From contig CM039196.1 in assembly GCA_008360975.2 (NCBI GenBank), positions 1,302,001-1,366,000 on the forward strand: a stretch of DNA of 64,000 bases. Direction: 5' to 3'. The position numbers and the translations under genes were made by a program. Below, in pieces: positions 1 through 13,200 of the stretch (positions are counted from its first letter, which is position 1; the number at the start of each line of letters is the position of its first letter). The stretch comes from Lichenostomus cassidix. Taxonomy: Eukaryota; Chordata; Aves; Passeriformes; Meliphagidae. Below the pieces are notes generated by a model, which was not told the DNA's origin, searched no databases, and saw only the letters and a program-made list of their open reading frames with translations.

Positions 1-2370
1 CATTTTAAATCAAAATAGCACCTGGTGGCCGAGCCCTCCTGAGAAGTGGTGGATTTAATGTGGAAAAGTAGCATTAAGAACTGCTGGCATGATATTATCA
101 TAATTTTCAGGAGCGAAATAACAAATAATTCCCTAGAAATGTGAGTAACTCCAAGCCTTCAGATCAACACCATGGTTAAATGGCTTTCTTGTACTCTGTC
201 TTACTCATCCTCACAATGCAGCTGAATGGCAAATGAGATGAATAAGACAAGAAACAACCCCCTGAAATGTTGTAATGTCTTCATTCCTCCAAGACATGAC
301 CTTGTGCAGCTAACAGCATTTCTACTGCTGGATTGGTATCCTGAATGCAGCTGGCTCTGGGGTGGGATTTGAGCTCCTTGAGGATGTGTCATCTCTTTCT
401 TTGGGTTTGCTCCAAATGGAGGAAAAAAAATGAAAAATCCAACTGGAATTTCTTTGAAGTCTCAGAGATCTTACAATCAGCTCTACTGAAATATTTAATT
501 TGGGTTTTTCTGACATATTACAGCTGTATCTTTTTGACAGGTATCATTCAGCACATCATCTAAAAAGCAGAGCTACCTCAAACATTGAGCTCATGCTTCA
601 AGATAAACAAATGTTTCAGCCTTTTTCAACAGATTTTTATCTACACTCTTGGAGAGATCAATATCTGTTTGTGAAGAGCTTCACTTCTGTCAAATCTGTG
701 TTTTCAGACATTAGACTCTTCCATTTAGCAGTGCAGGCAGAGCTCTGCAGTCTGTGAAGCTGCAGACTTTTTCATCTGCCCAATCTAGAAATGGACCTTG
801 ACTGATAAGAGTGTTTCAGGACTGCTCCTGTCAAACTTCACAGAACTGACACCATTGCAATGGAGATCGAAATCCTCTCCCTTTGTTTATTTCAAAACCA
901 GCCAAAGAAAAAAAAGTAGCTTTGTAGGATTGCCTTTGATATTGTACAGAGCTCCCTTTAGAGCTGCACTTCACAGGAACCTTTAATTTCTGATAGGAAA
1001 AATAAAGCTAGTGTTGAAACCTAAACCACAAATAAATAATAATAATAATATTAAACCCCCAACCCTCTGCCTTTTAAAAATCTGTTTATATTCTTACAGA
1101 GCTGTTGTTAGTACAATTCTCTCAGACAGTAATGAATGATGTCTTCAGTGTTCAACAGTGTCACTGCAGATGTTATTCCCAGTTTGCTGACAGATATTCA
1201 GAAAAAAGGGAGAAAAATGGTGAGGCTTATCTCAGGTAGCTTTAGACATATGAAAAATAGATTTCTGGTCTAAATAAACTAGACTGCCTCTACAGTCAGT
1301 AAATAGAAAAGGACTTTCAGGGGGTGATTTATTCTACTTATTTCAAGAGGTATCATCTGTTTTGTGGATCAGAGAGCTCACAGAGACACTCAGAGTGAGG
1401 TGGGAATCAAATGCACAATTCAAACAAGGTGTCCAGGATTGCAGTTTAGGGATAAAGCCATAAATCCCATGATGGAATGGCTAAATTTGACTACGTGGTT
1501 AAATTTTGCTTTTCCTACTTTGCCAGTCCTGGAAAACAGGATTGCAGTAATGCTGAGTTAACTGTTGGACCTGATGAGCTTAGACATGCTTTCCAACCTC
1601 AACAATTCCTGATTCTGTCATTCTCCTCCTGCATCCCAGTGCACTTCCCAGGGAATGTCCCCTCCTGCACCCTGGCAGCAGAGTGACTCAGTTTTGGGGG
1701 GAATGTCCCAGCTCAGCTCTGTGTGTCCATCTGCCCCTCCAAACCCTCTGTTTCCTCACTGACAGAGGAGCAGCAGCTCTGCCAGGCATCCTCATTGCCT
1801 GAGCATGCAGAGCTGGTTTTTTGGCCATGTTTAGCCATGCTCTTGGCATCTTTCTTCATTAGCAGCCTCTGGCACCTGACAGGTAATTTGCCTGCCTGCA
1901 GCTCCCTCTATTAGCAGTGCCTTTGGAGTGAGCTGGGGAAGGAAATGGATGTTGTGCTCTTTAATGGACTGCCTGTCCCTCAGCTCTTTGCAGCCTGTCC
2001 TGTGCTTCCCATCCCTTCCCTGGGATTGTTCTGGGCTGGGACAGCTGCTGACACCAGTGTGGATATTTCCTTTGCACAGATGTTTGTCCTGCTTGCTATT
2101 CAAAATACTCCTCCTGCACACGTTCTGTCGTTATGCCCTCCCACCTCTGCCTCTGTCCCTCTCTGCTACACGAACAGATTGCAGGGAATTTTTGCTTTTT
2201 TTCCCCTCCAGAGAGCTAAATCCCCAGGCAGCCCTCTAGATTTGCTTTACTTATTCCTGAGCAGCAGTTCACTCAGGCATATGGCTCTCTCCTTCCTCAC
2301 TGCTTGGACAGATGTTTCCCCTCGACTAAGCACATTCTTAATCTATGAGAGAAACAAGAAAACTTGCATG
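1..2370. other. Unique non-coding sequence
   Basis: I see no gene in this stretch. Open frames are short (under 150 residues), overlap on both strands and show no domain I recognise. The only simple repeat is a short AAT run near 1031-1051. The part from about 1600 to 2350 is richer in C and T, which accounts for its somewhat longer frames. Confidence 0.6.
1031..1051. repeat. AAT microsatellite
   Basis: A short run of AAT/AATA units lies in otherwise ordinary AT-rich sequence. It is about five units long and slightly imperfect at its left end. Confidence 0.75.
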
Positions 2371-2601
2371 ATTTGTTAACCAAAAAGAATCAAACTAATT
2401 ATTTTTTTTCTGATGCAAACTGCTTCACATTTCAATGTCTCCTTTCTGCCATGATTTTCCTATCAAAAGCAGTTTATATGACACAACCAGCAGGTTTATT
2501 CTGTTGAGGGTTTATTCTGAACCCCAGTGTGTTGGATGCTCTGCAAGAACACAACCAGAAAGATTTCCCTCTGCCTGAAACAGCTTCTGCACCTGGAAGG
2601 G
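2371..2601. repeat. Dispersed direct duplicate A, copy 1
   Basis: This ~231-bp block recurs at 6221-6450 in the same orientation. By eye I count about 14 differences, so roughly 94% identity, with small length changes in an internal T run. The differences cluster in the first 90 bases; the last ~140 bases, starting at AGTTTATATGACACAACCAG, are nearly identical. Outside the block the flanks differ completely. I see no terminal repeats, poly-A tail or target-site duplication, so I cannot tell an unknown interspersed repeat from a local duplication. The open frames across it are not preserved beyond the block and I do not consider it coding. Confidence 0.85.
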
Positions 2602-4387
2602 ACATCAAGCACTGCAGCAAGCAGATGAGAGGTGGAGATGAGACTTCTGTGCTCCACATATTCAGCAGTGCTCAAACCACCCCCTCTGCCTAATTATACT
2701 GATTGGTTATTAGGTGGATGTTGGAGAGATAAGAAGTTATTAGGAATAAATGTCTGATTAATGGCAGGCAGAAAACGCTGAAGGTGTATTTAAACAATCA
2801 GGCTAAACCTTTGAAATTATTTCTGGGCCACTTTAAGGTCAGCATTAGCAGTAGTTTTTGAAGAATTCATTTTCTGGTCTATTCATCTGTTATCAGGGAA
2901 GAAGGAATTTTGATATATTCCCTGCTTGTGTGAAAATATATTTCCTTACAGTGATGTGACTTCTATTTGCTCTTCATTTCCTCATGTTTCCCAGACTGGA
3001 GGCAGGATGAGAAGGTGAATATTTGGGTTTTGAGTTTCCCCAGGCAGCAGAAGCTGTCTGTGCACATGAGCAGAGCTTTCCATTGCTGCTGTCTGTCTCC
3101 CTTGCAGACACAATAAATGAAAGTTGCTGTCTCTAAACCCTTCATTCTTCACTTCTTCCTAGAGCTGTCTTAAATTAATTATTACAGCCAAGATTCTGAT
3201 GTGATGCCCTTGCCTTTCTCACCACAAGCATCCCACAGACATCCCCACCCCAGCCAGGGCTGAGCAGAATCAAAGGGATTTATTCAAGGCTTGTGCAGCT
3301 CCTGGTGCAAGGAGCTCTGCTCATGACAATGGGCTGTTGGCTAACATTCCAGGTGATCTTCCCTGAGCCTCATTGAGCTGTCTTCTGTGGTTAGGCTAAA
3401 AAAGGGGAGGCTGGTGGCTTCCTGAGCTCTCTGAAAGAAGAAAGGTTGAGATTCATCTGTGTTTGCAGTTCTTTTCTGGCTGAGTAAAGTGCCCTGAGTG
3501 ATTTTGAGAGTGACTGAATGCAGAGTGGAGAATGCTGGCTGCAGTGGAGCCTGCAGAGATACAAACCCTGCTGAAAGAGCTCTTGAAATGTTTTGAAACC
3601 CTTCTGTATTAATAGGTTTATTTTTCAGAGTGACCCCGAGGAGACCCAAAGTCCTATCAATGTGTTTGAGGCACACAGTGAAAGGGATGGGAAGTTGAAC
3701 ATTTTCTGGGTATTGTGACCTTCTAGTCTGGCTTGGAATGAGAGCTTTGGACTGGAATGAGATCTTATTTCATGGGTGGGCAGCAGGAAAAGCTGGTGGA
3801 GGGAGGGTTTGGTGGTCTGTGGCATTCAGAGCCCTTGGGCTGGCTGAAGGATGAACCCTCTGAACTGTAATTATTATTTTTTTGTCTTTGCTTCTGAAAA
3901 GCATCTAGAAGAGACAGAATTGCAAAGGGTTATGTTGGCCAACGTTGCTAAATTCAGTTATTGCTACATTCTCTTCACCTCTTTAAACAAGTGAGGCAGT
4001 GGAGCTGAGGGCAAAGCAAGTCTCAAGATTCTAAAAGCCTCTTTCTCCTCAGGCATTCCATGCAGTGTCTGTTTCAGAGAGGGAATTCCAAGAGCAGGGA
4101 ATAAAAATGAACACATGGGGAGAGTGGGGAGACACCAAGCAGGCCCTGGGCCTAGAGCAGAGAAAGAGCACTCAGAATAAACCCCACAGACAGAGAGAAA
4201 TTCCTGTTCTTTGTATTTGGTGGTGTTTTTCTGCCTGGGGGAGGTATGGGGGTTTGGATATTCCTGATATCATTCTGCACCATGACAGTTCATCTCCCCA
4301 GGGCTCTCCTGGAGCCTTTGGGCCAAGAGGACTTCTCTGCACTTTGATTTGGAATATCTCAATCAGATGGGCTGTTTCAGCTGCCTG
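2602..4387. other. Unique non-coding sequence
   Basis: There is no recognisable gene or repeat family here. Minus-strand frames at 3341-3676 and 3625-3825 (111 and 66 residues) overlap each other in different frames and resemble no family I know. Confidence 0.55.
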
Positions 4388-4605
4388 TGTTTTCTGGAAT
4401 TCACACTCTGTTTTCTGGAATTCCCATTCTGTTTTCTGGAATTCACACTCTGTTTTCTGGAATTCCCACTCTGTTTTCTGGAATTCCCACTCTGTTTTCT
4501 GGAATTCCCATTCTATTTTCTGGAATTCCCATTCTGTTTTCTGGAATTCACACTCTGTTTTCTGGAATTCCCACTCTGTTTTCTGGAATTCCCACTCTGT
4601 TTTCC
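4388..4605. repeat. 21-bp minisatellite, about 10 copies
   Basis: Ten head-to-tail 21-bp units each contain the core TTTTCTGGAATTC followed by CACACTC, CCCACTC or CCCATTC. Every unit carries a GAATTC site. Because 21 is a multiple of three, long frames stay open on both strands and read as seven-residue repeats. These are by-products of the array, not genes. The variant order shows a repeated run of one CACACTC unit followed by two CCCACTC units, which points to growth by block duplication. Confidence 0.95.
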
Positions 4606-5012
4606 CTGTCAGTGGCACGTATTGAAAGCAGCAGGAACTGCCAATATTCATTCCATTTCCTGGGGCAGGTTGCTGTCCCAGGTAACCCCACTGAAATCTG
4701 CCCAACCTGCTGCACTTGCACACTGGGATACATGATGGATTCAGGAGCACAGAAATCCTTCTCAAAAGAATTATTCTCATCCCCCAAAATTATTTATTTC
4801 AGTGCGAATCAGTCTCTCCAGCTGCAGGGATATTCCTCAAACACCAGTTTTTTGTGACACAATATTGCTCTTTTATGAAGCCATAATGCCAGTAGATGGT
4901 TTGAAAGCTCCTGCTGTGGATCCCTGGCAGAGGAAAGGACATGTGGGTGATGAGGAGACACCAGGATGTTCTCCTGCACAGCTCTGGAGTGGCTGAGGGA
5001 TGGAAAAACAGG

Positions 5013-5086
5013 CAATAAATAAACCAAACCCCAATAAATAACCAAACCCCAATAAATAACCAAACCCCAATAACTAAACCAAACCC
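5013..5086. repeat. 18-19-bp minisatellite, 4 copies
   Basis: Four units of the form CAATAAATAACCAAACCC lie head to tail, the first and last with one extra base. The array lies in an A/C-rich strand segment and is followed by a short CCCACCCACCCC run. Confidence 0.9.
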
Positions 5087-6220
5087 ACCCACCCCAGTGC
5101 TGGGCAGGAAGCTTGCAGTGATGCTGAGGGGCTCAGTGGGGCTGAGTGTTCAATCCCAACCCCTAATCAAAGCTGACAGCTCCACCACCTCAGCATTAAG
5201 GACTGCCAGAGGCACTTTGGAGGTTAGAAGCGCTTTTGGGATGTTTGCATCCAAATGAAAATTGAACTTCAAAGCTCTTTGATGGAGATGTGTTTCCAAG
5301 GGGTTTCAGGAATGGGAAAGCCACTCCCTGATTAGCATGATGCACTGTACCAGCTGGCTGCTACTGTAAAAAAGGAAAATATAGAGTAGCATCCGTGCTG
5401 ATAATCAGAAAGTGTAGCTGGAATCCTATTAATTTGCTTTTGAATTATTTATGGGGGTTTTGTTCTAGTCGTGCATCTCCTTTCAAATGTTTATTTAGTT
5501 TCTCTGTAAAGAAAAAGAAAACAAAACAAAAAAAGAGGGAGGAAGAGAGAAATCTGGAAAATCTCCAAGGGTTAGCTCACCAGCAATCTGTTTAGATGTC
5601 CTCTTCTCAACTGAGCCCTGCTCTGCTAAATATTTATAGCAGTGTTTAACAAATAAATGTCAGCCACCTCCCCATTTACAGTAAAGCAGAAAATAGCAGT
5701 GCTGGAAGGGGGGATTACCTCTTTCCTGCCATGAGGGGAAGAGAAATTCCATGAATATATGTTCATTTCTGGGGGAAAAAAGCTAAAGCACAGAACTGCA
5801 AGTGCAAACAGCTGTCTGTCCACATTACAGATGTTCTGCCTGAAGGCTTTTTTCTGATCCCATCTCCAGACAGCAGCAACAGGAGCAGTTCACAGCTTCA
5901 CAGTGTTTCCTCCTTGCTGTGGTGGTGTTTAATTGGAAGCCACAGGCAGCTCCCCAGGAGGGCATTTCTGAGTGCTGCTGGAGGCAGTGAGCCCTGGACA
6001 GTTCAGGGGTCCAAACCCAGTTCAGGTGACTCCAAATGGAGGTTGTATTTTCTGAACACCCCTGTGTTAGTTTGCCTGTTCCCCCTCAGCTCCTGGGCTG
6101 TGATGGGAAGGATTCTGTAATGAACATCCTTTTGGGTTTGTTTTTGTTGTGCTTCACCAGCTCCCAGGTGCTGGCAGGATGTGCTGGTGATGCACAAGTG
6201 TCACACCAACCCTCTCCAGG
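5087..6220. other. Unique non-coding sequence
   Basis: No gene is seen. Around 5335-5490 the sequence is AT-rich, free of simple repeats and has a conserved-element look, but I have no alignment to test this. A purine-rich A/G run lies at about 5508-5552. Confidence 0.45.
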
Positions 6221-6450
6221 ATTTGTTAACAAAAAAGAATCAAACTAATTTTTTTTGTCTGATGCAAACTGCTTCACAGTTGCACGTTTCCTTTCTGCCA
6301 TGATTTTCCTACCAAAACCAGTTTATATGACACAACCAGCAGGTTTATTCTGCTGAGGGTTTATTCTGAACCCCAGTGTGTTGGGTGCTCTGCAAGAACA
6401 CAACCAGAAAGATTTCCCTCTGCCTGAAACAGCTTCTGTACCTGGAAGGA
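6221..6450. repeat. Dispersed direct duplicate A, copy 2
   Basis: This is the second copy of the block at 2371-2601, in the same orientation and 3,850 bp downstream. The left boundary is sharp at ATTTGTTAAC and the right boundary falls just after CCTGGAAGGA. Single-base differences between copies are mostly transitions in the right-hand part. Confidence 0.85.
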
Positions 6451-8780
6451 CCCTCTCTGCCCAGCCCTGCCCATGCCTGGGCTCTTCACCAGATTGCATT
6501 TCAACCATTGAGATACATACATTATATTTCTCCAATATATTCATGCCTGGCTGAAAACAGTGTCTGGATGGAGCTCTTCTAGGGGGATTTATAGGACTTT
6601 AAATTTTTATTGAGTTTGATGGCTGTAGGAGAGAGAAATACCAGTTGCATAATTCAGAGCTGTGCAGCTTTTGGCTCCTGTATTTCCAATACTGTCGATG
6701 GGTATCTGTGAGGCCTGTCAAGATTTTTCTCAGGATACTGAATCCATGTGGATAACTCCCCAGCTATCTGCCTGCCTGCATTGTGCCAATCTGCACAAGT
6801 GTGGTGCCTGCAGAACCCATGTAAACAGCTTGTGCTGAGGGGTTGGAGGCTTAACTTGCCATTAGAGCAGTTTTAGCAGAGAACTTTGGGCAAAAGTATC
6901 TCAACTTTTCTGTTCTGATGGACTGATTCCCACCCTGACCACTCGTGTGTTGGGAATTCCTCTTCAAAAAAGACAATGTTTCCTTCATAACATCATTATT
7001 ATTACTTCTGTGCTGTTGCTGACTTGGGATGTTTGTGTTTATTCATGATCATTTATTCATCACTTCATTTGCAGATGGGGCAAACAGTTAATAGCATTGA
7101 GGAACTCCTTCCAAAAATTCAAACCTGCTAAGGGAAAGTCTCCTTCAGCACTGCACCATCCCTGTTTTCCAAGGCAGAACCTTCATTCTCACTGAATCAC
7201 TTTGCAGAGCTTCTCAGGGATAAAGAGATGGCCAGAAACCAATGCATCTTTCATGAAACATTTTCTGAGAAAGCATTTACTGTTTTACAAGAAAATGCCG
7301 ACAATTCTCTGGGTTTTTTTTCAAGAATAGAGCATTTCATTTCTCGAGGCCAAAGGGATGTGCAGAAGTGCATTAGCAGCACAGAGCTGACTTGTCCACC
7401 CCTCTGCTGTCCATTCACACCTGAACAGGTACTGCACGAGCACATCTGAGTTCATTTCAACTCCTGGCAGCAAAATTTGGGCCCTAGAAGCTGCAGAGCT
7501 TTTAACATTCACCTTTCTTGTGGGTGAGTGGTGAGGAGCTCAGCACCACCAACTGAGATTTCAGTGGCAGCTTTCATTGCAGCTTGGGAGGATTCCACTT
7601 AAGCTTGGAAGGATTAAAGATCCATGCTTGAATTCCCTAATGCTGCCTGGATCCTGGAAAAATGGATTCTAGAGGGACTCTGCTCACCCCACATGTCCTG
7701 CAGGGCTGCAGCTGGTGGCACTGCCTGGACTGTCACTGCCCAGAAGTCACCCAAAAACCACCCTCTGTCCCTCTCCTTGCATCCCACTCGGGAGCTCTTC
7801 CTGCCAAACACCTCACAGACACCCAGGAGTTGTTTCTTGCCCATTTTTGCTCATTTTCCCTCTCAGCTGACACAGATTCTGTGACCCAGCAGCACAGCAG
7901 GGCTTTATTTTTCATAATTCAACAGCGTTTCTTACTTGGTAGAATTACCACCACAAATCACTGCTGCAGAAGCTCTTTTTACCAGGAACTGACAAGTTAT
8001 TAAAGAAAAACGCTTGAAGACATTTAAACAGAAAGCTGGCATTCCCATTTACCCCTTGGCAGCACATCAGCTGCTCCCAGAGACAGGGCAAGGCAGATTT
8101 TTATGGAGCTTCTCTGCTTCGCTGCAGTCTCTCTCCCTCCTCCACCCCCTTTTCCCTCTTTCTCGCTTACCACATGGAAATTCAGAACATTTTCCCCAAA
8201 ATAGAGTTGGGATCTGAAGGCTGGGTATGTCTGTGCTGGTAGCTTGTAATTCTTGACATACTTTTGGTGCTTTCAAAGGGTAGCTGGCAGCTGCTGGCCT
8301 GGAAGCAGCTCAGCATCTGAGGAGCTCCAGCCCATGGAGTCTCCTGCCTGGGGAAAGCCAGTCGAGTTCAAGGCACTGCAGAGCTCTGAAATGGGGATTT
8401 GACATCAATCTGTCCATCTGGGACTGTGCCTTGTGCCTTCTTCCCACTCCCACTTTGTGCTGCTTCACCTGCACTCCTCCCTGCCAGGACCCAGCTCTGA
8501 GAATGAGCCTGGCTGAGTGCAAGGCAGAAATCGTGCAGCAATTCCTGTGTGCCAGGATTGTTTCACCTGTGGCACATCTCCTCCTCATTTCTGCTTTTTT
8601 CTCTTTGCTTTCTGGCTGGCCACCTCAAGGGCAAACCACAAAAAGCTGTGGTTGGAAAACACACTTTGTCTTTGTCCAGCACACTCCTGGGCGCAGAGGA
8701 GACACGTGGGATGTGCACAGATCCTTTCACTGGGATGAAAAAAACACCCCTCAATTAAATGTTTTAGCCACCAGCAGCTT
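6451..8780. other. Unique non-coding sequence
   Basis: I see no gene, repeat family or RNA gene. Several overlapping frames of 60-117 residues occur on both strands between 7.2 and 8.8 kb. None shows a domain, and opposite-strand frames of similar length cover the same bases. Confidence 0.5.
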
Positions 8781-8847
8781 TTAAGAATTATTGGGAATAT
8801 ACCTAATATATTCCCAATATATTGGGTATATTCCCAATAACTCTTAA
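8781..8847. repeat. Inverted repeat with 23-bp arms
   Basis: The left arm 8781-8803 and right arm 8825-8847 are reverse complements with a single mismatch, separated by a 21-base AT-rich spacer. The spacer contains another TATTCCCAATA motif that can pair with the arms in alternative ways. The structure could extrude as a cruciform or fold as an RNA hairpin. No target-site duplication was found, so a MITE-like origin is only a possibility. Confidence 0.85.
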
Positions 8848-10276
8848 GTCCTGTGCTTTTGATTTCTGCAGCAATTTATTCATTTATACAGCACCTTCTT
8901 CAAGCAGAGGTCTGTATGTACCTGAGATGATACTATAAACATTTAAATGATATTATAAACATGCTTACTCTTTAAAGGAAGCACAGAAAAATCTTTGCTA
9001 CCTCTCTGAATACAGGGAAAGCTGAAGGATGAATCAAACTCCCTGCTGTTAATTAACCCCTTGTAACAGGATTTCATGCCCTTTAGGGGAACATTTCTCC
9101 TAATTGAACCTGGATAAGTGACTTTTAGACAGCCAACCTAGGATAAAATATATCACAGTAGTGTAACTGTTCCTGTTGGCATCATCTGAGATTGAGTCCT
9201 CAGGAACATATGGAGTGCACTGAGTGAGAATAGATTCAGTGATGCTCTTCGTGTCTGCTGGCTGGGAAGTAATTGCAGCAGGAAAAGAAGAAATCACCAA
9301 CTTGTACTGGCATGTTCTTCTGCCTGCTTAGATTTATAAATGTAGGAACCCATGGCCAGCAAAGGCTTGGCAAAAAGCGACTGCTGACTTCAGGCAGCTC
9401 TTCCTGACTGAGCTGTGCTGGTGACAACATCCCCTTGTGTCATTTGGCTACCAAGAGCTGCTGGGAATCCATTCCAAAACAATGAAATAGCTGCTCTTCC
9501 CAGAAGTTTTCTGGCCTGCTGCAGCACATGATTAACCAATTTAAGATGGTTTGGTGATTATTGTAACAAACTCGATGTTAAATGCTCCCAGCTGAGCTGC
9601 TGGTTTGTCACAGGCTGAGGATGGAGCACTGAACACCCTGTGCCAGCCAGGAGCTGGGAGGATGCTCTGGGGGCTGCAGGAGGCCAGGGATGGTGATGAA
9701 ACAGCACAGCTCAGGGCTGGAATATCCTCCAGCAGGTGGAACCTCCCAGTCAGAGCAGAATTTCACCCACACCATGGCTGGGAGTGCTGCTGGTGGCAAG
9801 GTGAGCTCACAGTCATCACAGGAAACAGAAACCACAGCCACAAACCAAGAGAAATGCGTCTGCTTTTGGGGTGGGTTGACCCAGACACCCAGCCAGCCAT
9901 CCTCTCATTTCCCATCCTCAACAGGACAGGGAGAAAAAGGAAAAATCACGGGGTTCAATATATGGGCAGAGAAATGACTTAAAAACCTTGAGGAACAGGG
10001 GGCTGTGCTCATTCCCTGGCAGCTCCATCCCCTCCCAGCCTCTCCAGCATGGCTCTGCCTGTCACCTGCAGCTCTTCCTCCTCCCCCAGCTCAGACCTGG
10101 GTGTCTCAGGGATGTTTTCCTGCAGGTTTTCCCATCCATGCAGGTTTTGGCTGTCATGCAGTGTGATTTCCTGTGGCTCTGTGGATCCATTGGGATCAGC
10201 CTGGAGCAGCTCCAGCTCCCCAGAGCCCCTGGCTGTGCCCTGAGCAGGAGCTGGCAGAGCTCTCCAGGGTGTGAAT
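8848..10276. other. Unique non-coding sequence
   Basis: There is no recognisable gene. The part from about 9600 to 10270 is more GC-rich and carries longer opposite-strand frames (up to 125 residues) without recognisable domains. Confidence 0.5.
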
Positions 10277-10299
10277 AATCAATCAATCAATCAATCAAT
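10277..10299. repeat. AATC microsatellite
   Basis: Five perfect AATC units plus a partial unit follow the word TGAAT. Confidence 0.9.
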
Positions 10300-13200
10300 G
10301 CTCCATCCCTCTGCTCCCTGCACAGCCATGCCACGTTCCTGTGGCAGCAGGATGGGGATTTCTTTTCTCCACAGAAGACAGAGGGAATGAGGGAGCTCTG
10401 CTGATCAGGGCTGAGAGTCCCTGAGTGATGGATTTGGGAGCACTTTGTCCTCTCTGATCTCACACTGAATGGACTCCATGCTGTAACACACTGGCTGGAG
10501 GGATGAGGCTCTGCCAGCTTCACACCTCATGGAAAGTGCAGCAAATTCCACATTCTTTGGGAAAACAGTGCTGTGGCTTCAGCCCAGGGAAAACTGAGCA
10601 GCTGAAAAACCTGAGATTTACATGCTGGAAAACATCACAATCAGACTTTCAGTCTCAGCTCCACCACGATGAATTCATTAAGGACATACAGGTGGCTGAT
10701 TAAAGAAGTTGTTTATAGGAGCAGTTTTTTGGTGGTGACATCAGGACAGTGTCCCAAACCTGCTGTGGTTCTCTGAGCCTGTGACACTGAGTGACATTCA
10801 GTGACACTGTGCAGGGAGCTTTGCACCTCAGATTTTTGAGAACCAGGCTGAATAGAACAACCCAGCTCAGGCACAGGGGAGAAGCTCAGCCTGACAGTCA
10901 TTTTCCTGCACCAGTCAGACACTGTCCCTGGGGAATGTCACTGTCCCAGTGTCCCCAGCAGTGCTGTGGAGAGTTCAGGGTGTCCCCAGCCAAAATTCCA
11001 GCTCATAGATGGATTCCCCTGGGAGCAGCAGCAATTTCAGGTTCAGCTCATCTCACAATCCACCACCAGACACTTCTCCAGTCCCACAACCCTTAGATCT
11101 GAAATGCAGGAGGAAAAACGAGAAGTAGGAAGGGGGAAAGGGGGAGCAGAGCCTTTCCTTTGAGCATGGAAATGATTCTTCAAATGTCTTTGTTGACAGC
11201 TGGCGTGGCACAAAATAAACACAGGTCTATTTGCAAGTAAGCAGGAATTAGCATAAACAGCAGCTGCTGCAGTGCCAGAAAACATGGAGCAATAAAGAAC
11301 TGGTTTGTGCCTTCAGAAACAAAGGTAGAGACAAAGCCTGCATGAAATGAGGAGTTAGCTGAGCACCTGGAAAAGTTCTGAGCACAGAAAAAAATGAAAG
11401 AACTATTTGTTGATAAGTCTTTTTTTGAAGAAGGCTTTCTAGTTGAAACTGAACCTATCCTTCTGATTCTTCATAAAATCTACTGCTGTATCAAAAATAC
11501 CTCATTTCTCAGCTCCTCTCTCTCCCACATCAGGGGATTTCCTACATTTCCCTTTTCAGTTGCCTTCTTGCTGCATCAGACAATAATTTCAAGTTTTCCC
11601 GAGGTTGTTTGGATGTGATTTCTACCTCCTTCTCCTCCAGCTGCACAGAACAGAAAGGCAAATCAAAGCATCAGGACATAGAATTGTATTTATGACCAGA
11701 TCCCCTTCTGCAGGATAACTTTATGGTCTTTTCCTCTCTTTCTTTCCCTGCTAAAAGCCAGTTAGGAGCATCCTCAACAGCACTGTCATGTTTTAATAAA
11801 AACTAATGACCCAACGCTGCACAATGCAGAAACAAGAAAAAAGCAATTTGAAGTGCATAATTTTAGATTGATGATGCTTAGATTTATGGCTTAATCTGCT
11901 TCCCATGGAAGGTACCTTACCTGTCCAATTAACTCCCAGTGCAAGTTGTGCTCCTGGCCATCTACAAGTGCTCTTCAGCCACTTCTCTGGATTTTCTTTG
12001 TGCTTCAGCCTTGGGAAGCACAGCTGCTTGGCATTTGTTTGGAACTGCAGCTATTTGTCTCCAGAGTTTTCTGCAAACAGGATTATTTTTGTTAAATAAA
12101 ACCACACTAAATAAAAGAGACCTGTTTAGAGTTTGCACAGAGCTTTGTAGCTACAAAAAAAAAAATCACTTCAGCATAAGGCTCAATACACAGTGAATCA
12201 AAATCAGCATTTCCACAGCAAATTGTGGTTCAGAGTCAGATCCTGCTGCTGTTTCTAACCAGGTTATTCACTGTGATAGTACTCACAGTAACATTAGTTG
12301 AGTAAAATATCACTTCTTAAAAATATCCTCATTCCAGCAGGATCTGAGTAAATAAATCTGATTTTTGGGGGGAGGCTGAGGAGGTGTGATGTGTCTGGCC
12401 ATGGAAAAAGTCACTGTCAGGATGAAAGTTCAGGAGTTTCTTCTTTAAGGTCCTTTATCTTCTTTTCATTCTTCCCTTTCTCACTATTCATAACTTTAAA
12501 AATGGGTTTTATTTTGGCTTCTTTTTGTATCAATAGCCACTTGCTTTAGCTGATAAAAGACTTTTGACAATTTTTCGTATGGAAAGACTTATGTGGCCTA
12601 TGTGGGATGTTTGTGAAACAACACATTTTTCATTTGATCACAGTTTCCTAGTATTTCTTCTGTTTCCACTGGCAGCTTCTGTTTTCAAGGTAACCATATT
12701 TCAAAAGTGTAGTATCGTTTTGGTGGGTGAAATCCTTTGGAAGCTTCTGAAGTAAAAAACACACATAAATTTTCCAAGGCAGCTTTCTTTAACAAGCAGA
12801 GAGAATCAGAGCTCACAATTTGCATACAGATTGGGCCAAGTTTGCTTCAATACCAGTTATTAAAAACACATTTCTCACTGGCTGTGGGGTTTTTTTAAGG
12901 AGTTGAAAGTCCAGTTATTTACATTATTGATGTAAATCAGGTATATCAGCATCCCAGCCATGGAGATCACAGTAATTTGATTGTGATACCATTCACAAAG
13001 GATTGGGTTTTGGGGTTTTTTAGGCTTTTTTTTGTCCTGGAATCTTATTTTTGATTTTTTTTTCTTTCTGAGAACATTTCATCCACTAGATCTGCCTGCT
13101 AGTTGTCTTTATATCTGCAGTGTCTGGGCATGCCAGCCTGTTTGTATGCAGAAAGACACAGAATCCTTATTTTCTGGCTACACAACAAACTGTGTGAAGT

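Noticed and set aside
4065..4780. Overlapping frames of 186 and 202 residues on opposite strands
   Set aside because: Both are kept open by the 21-bp array and differ from it only in short unique flanks.
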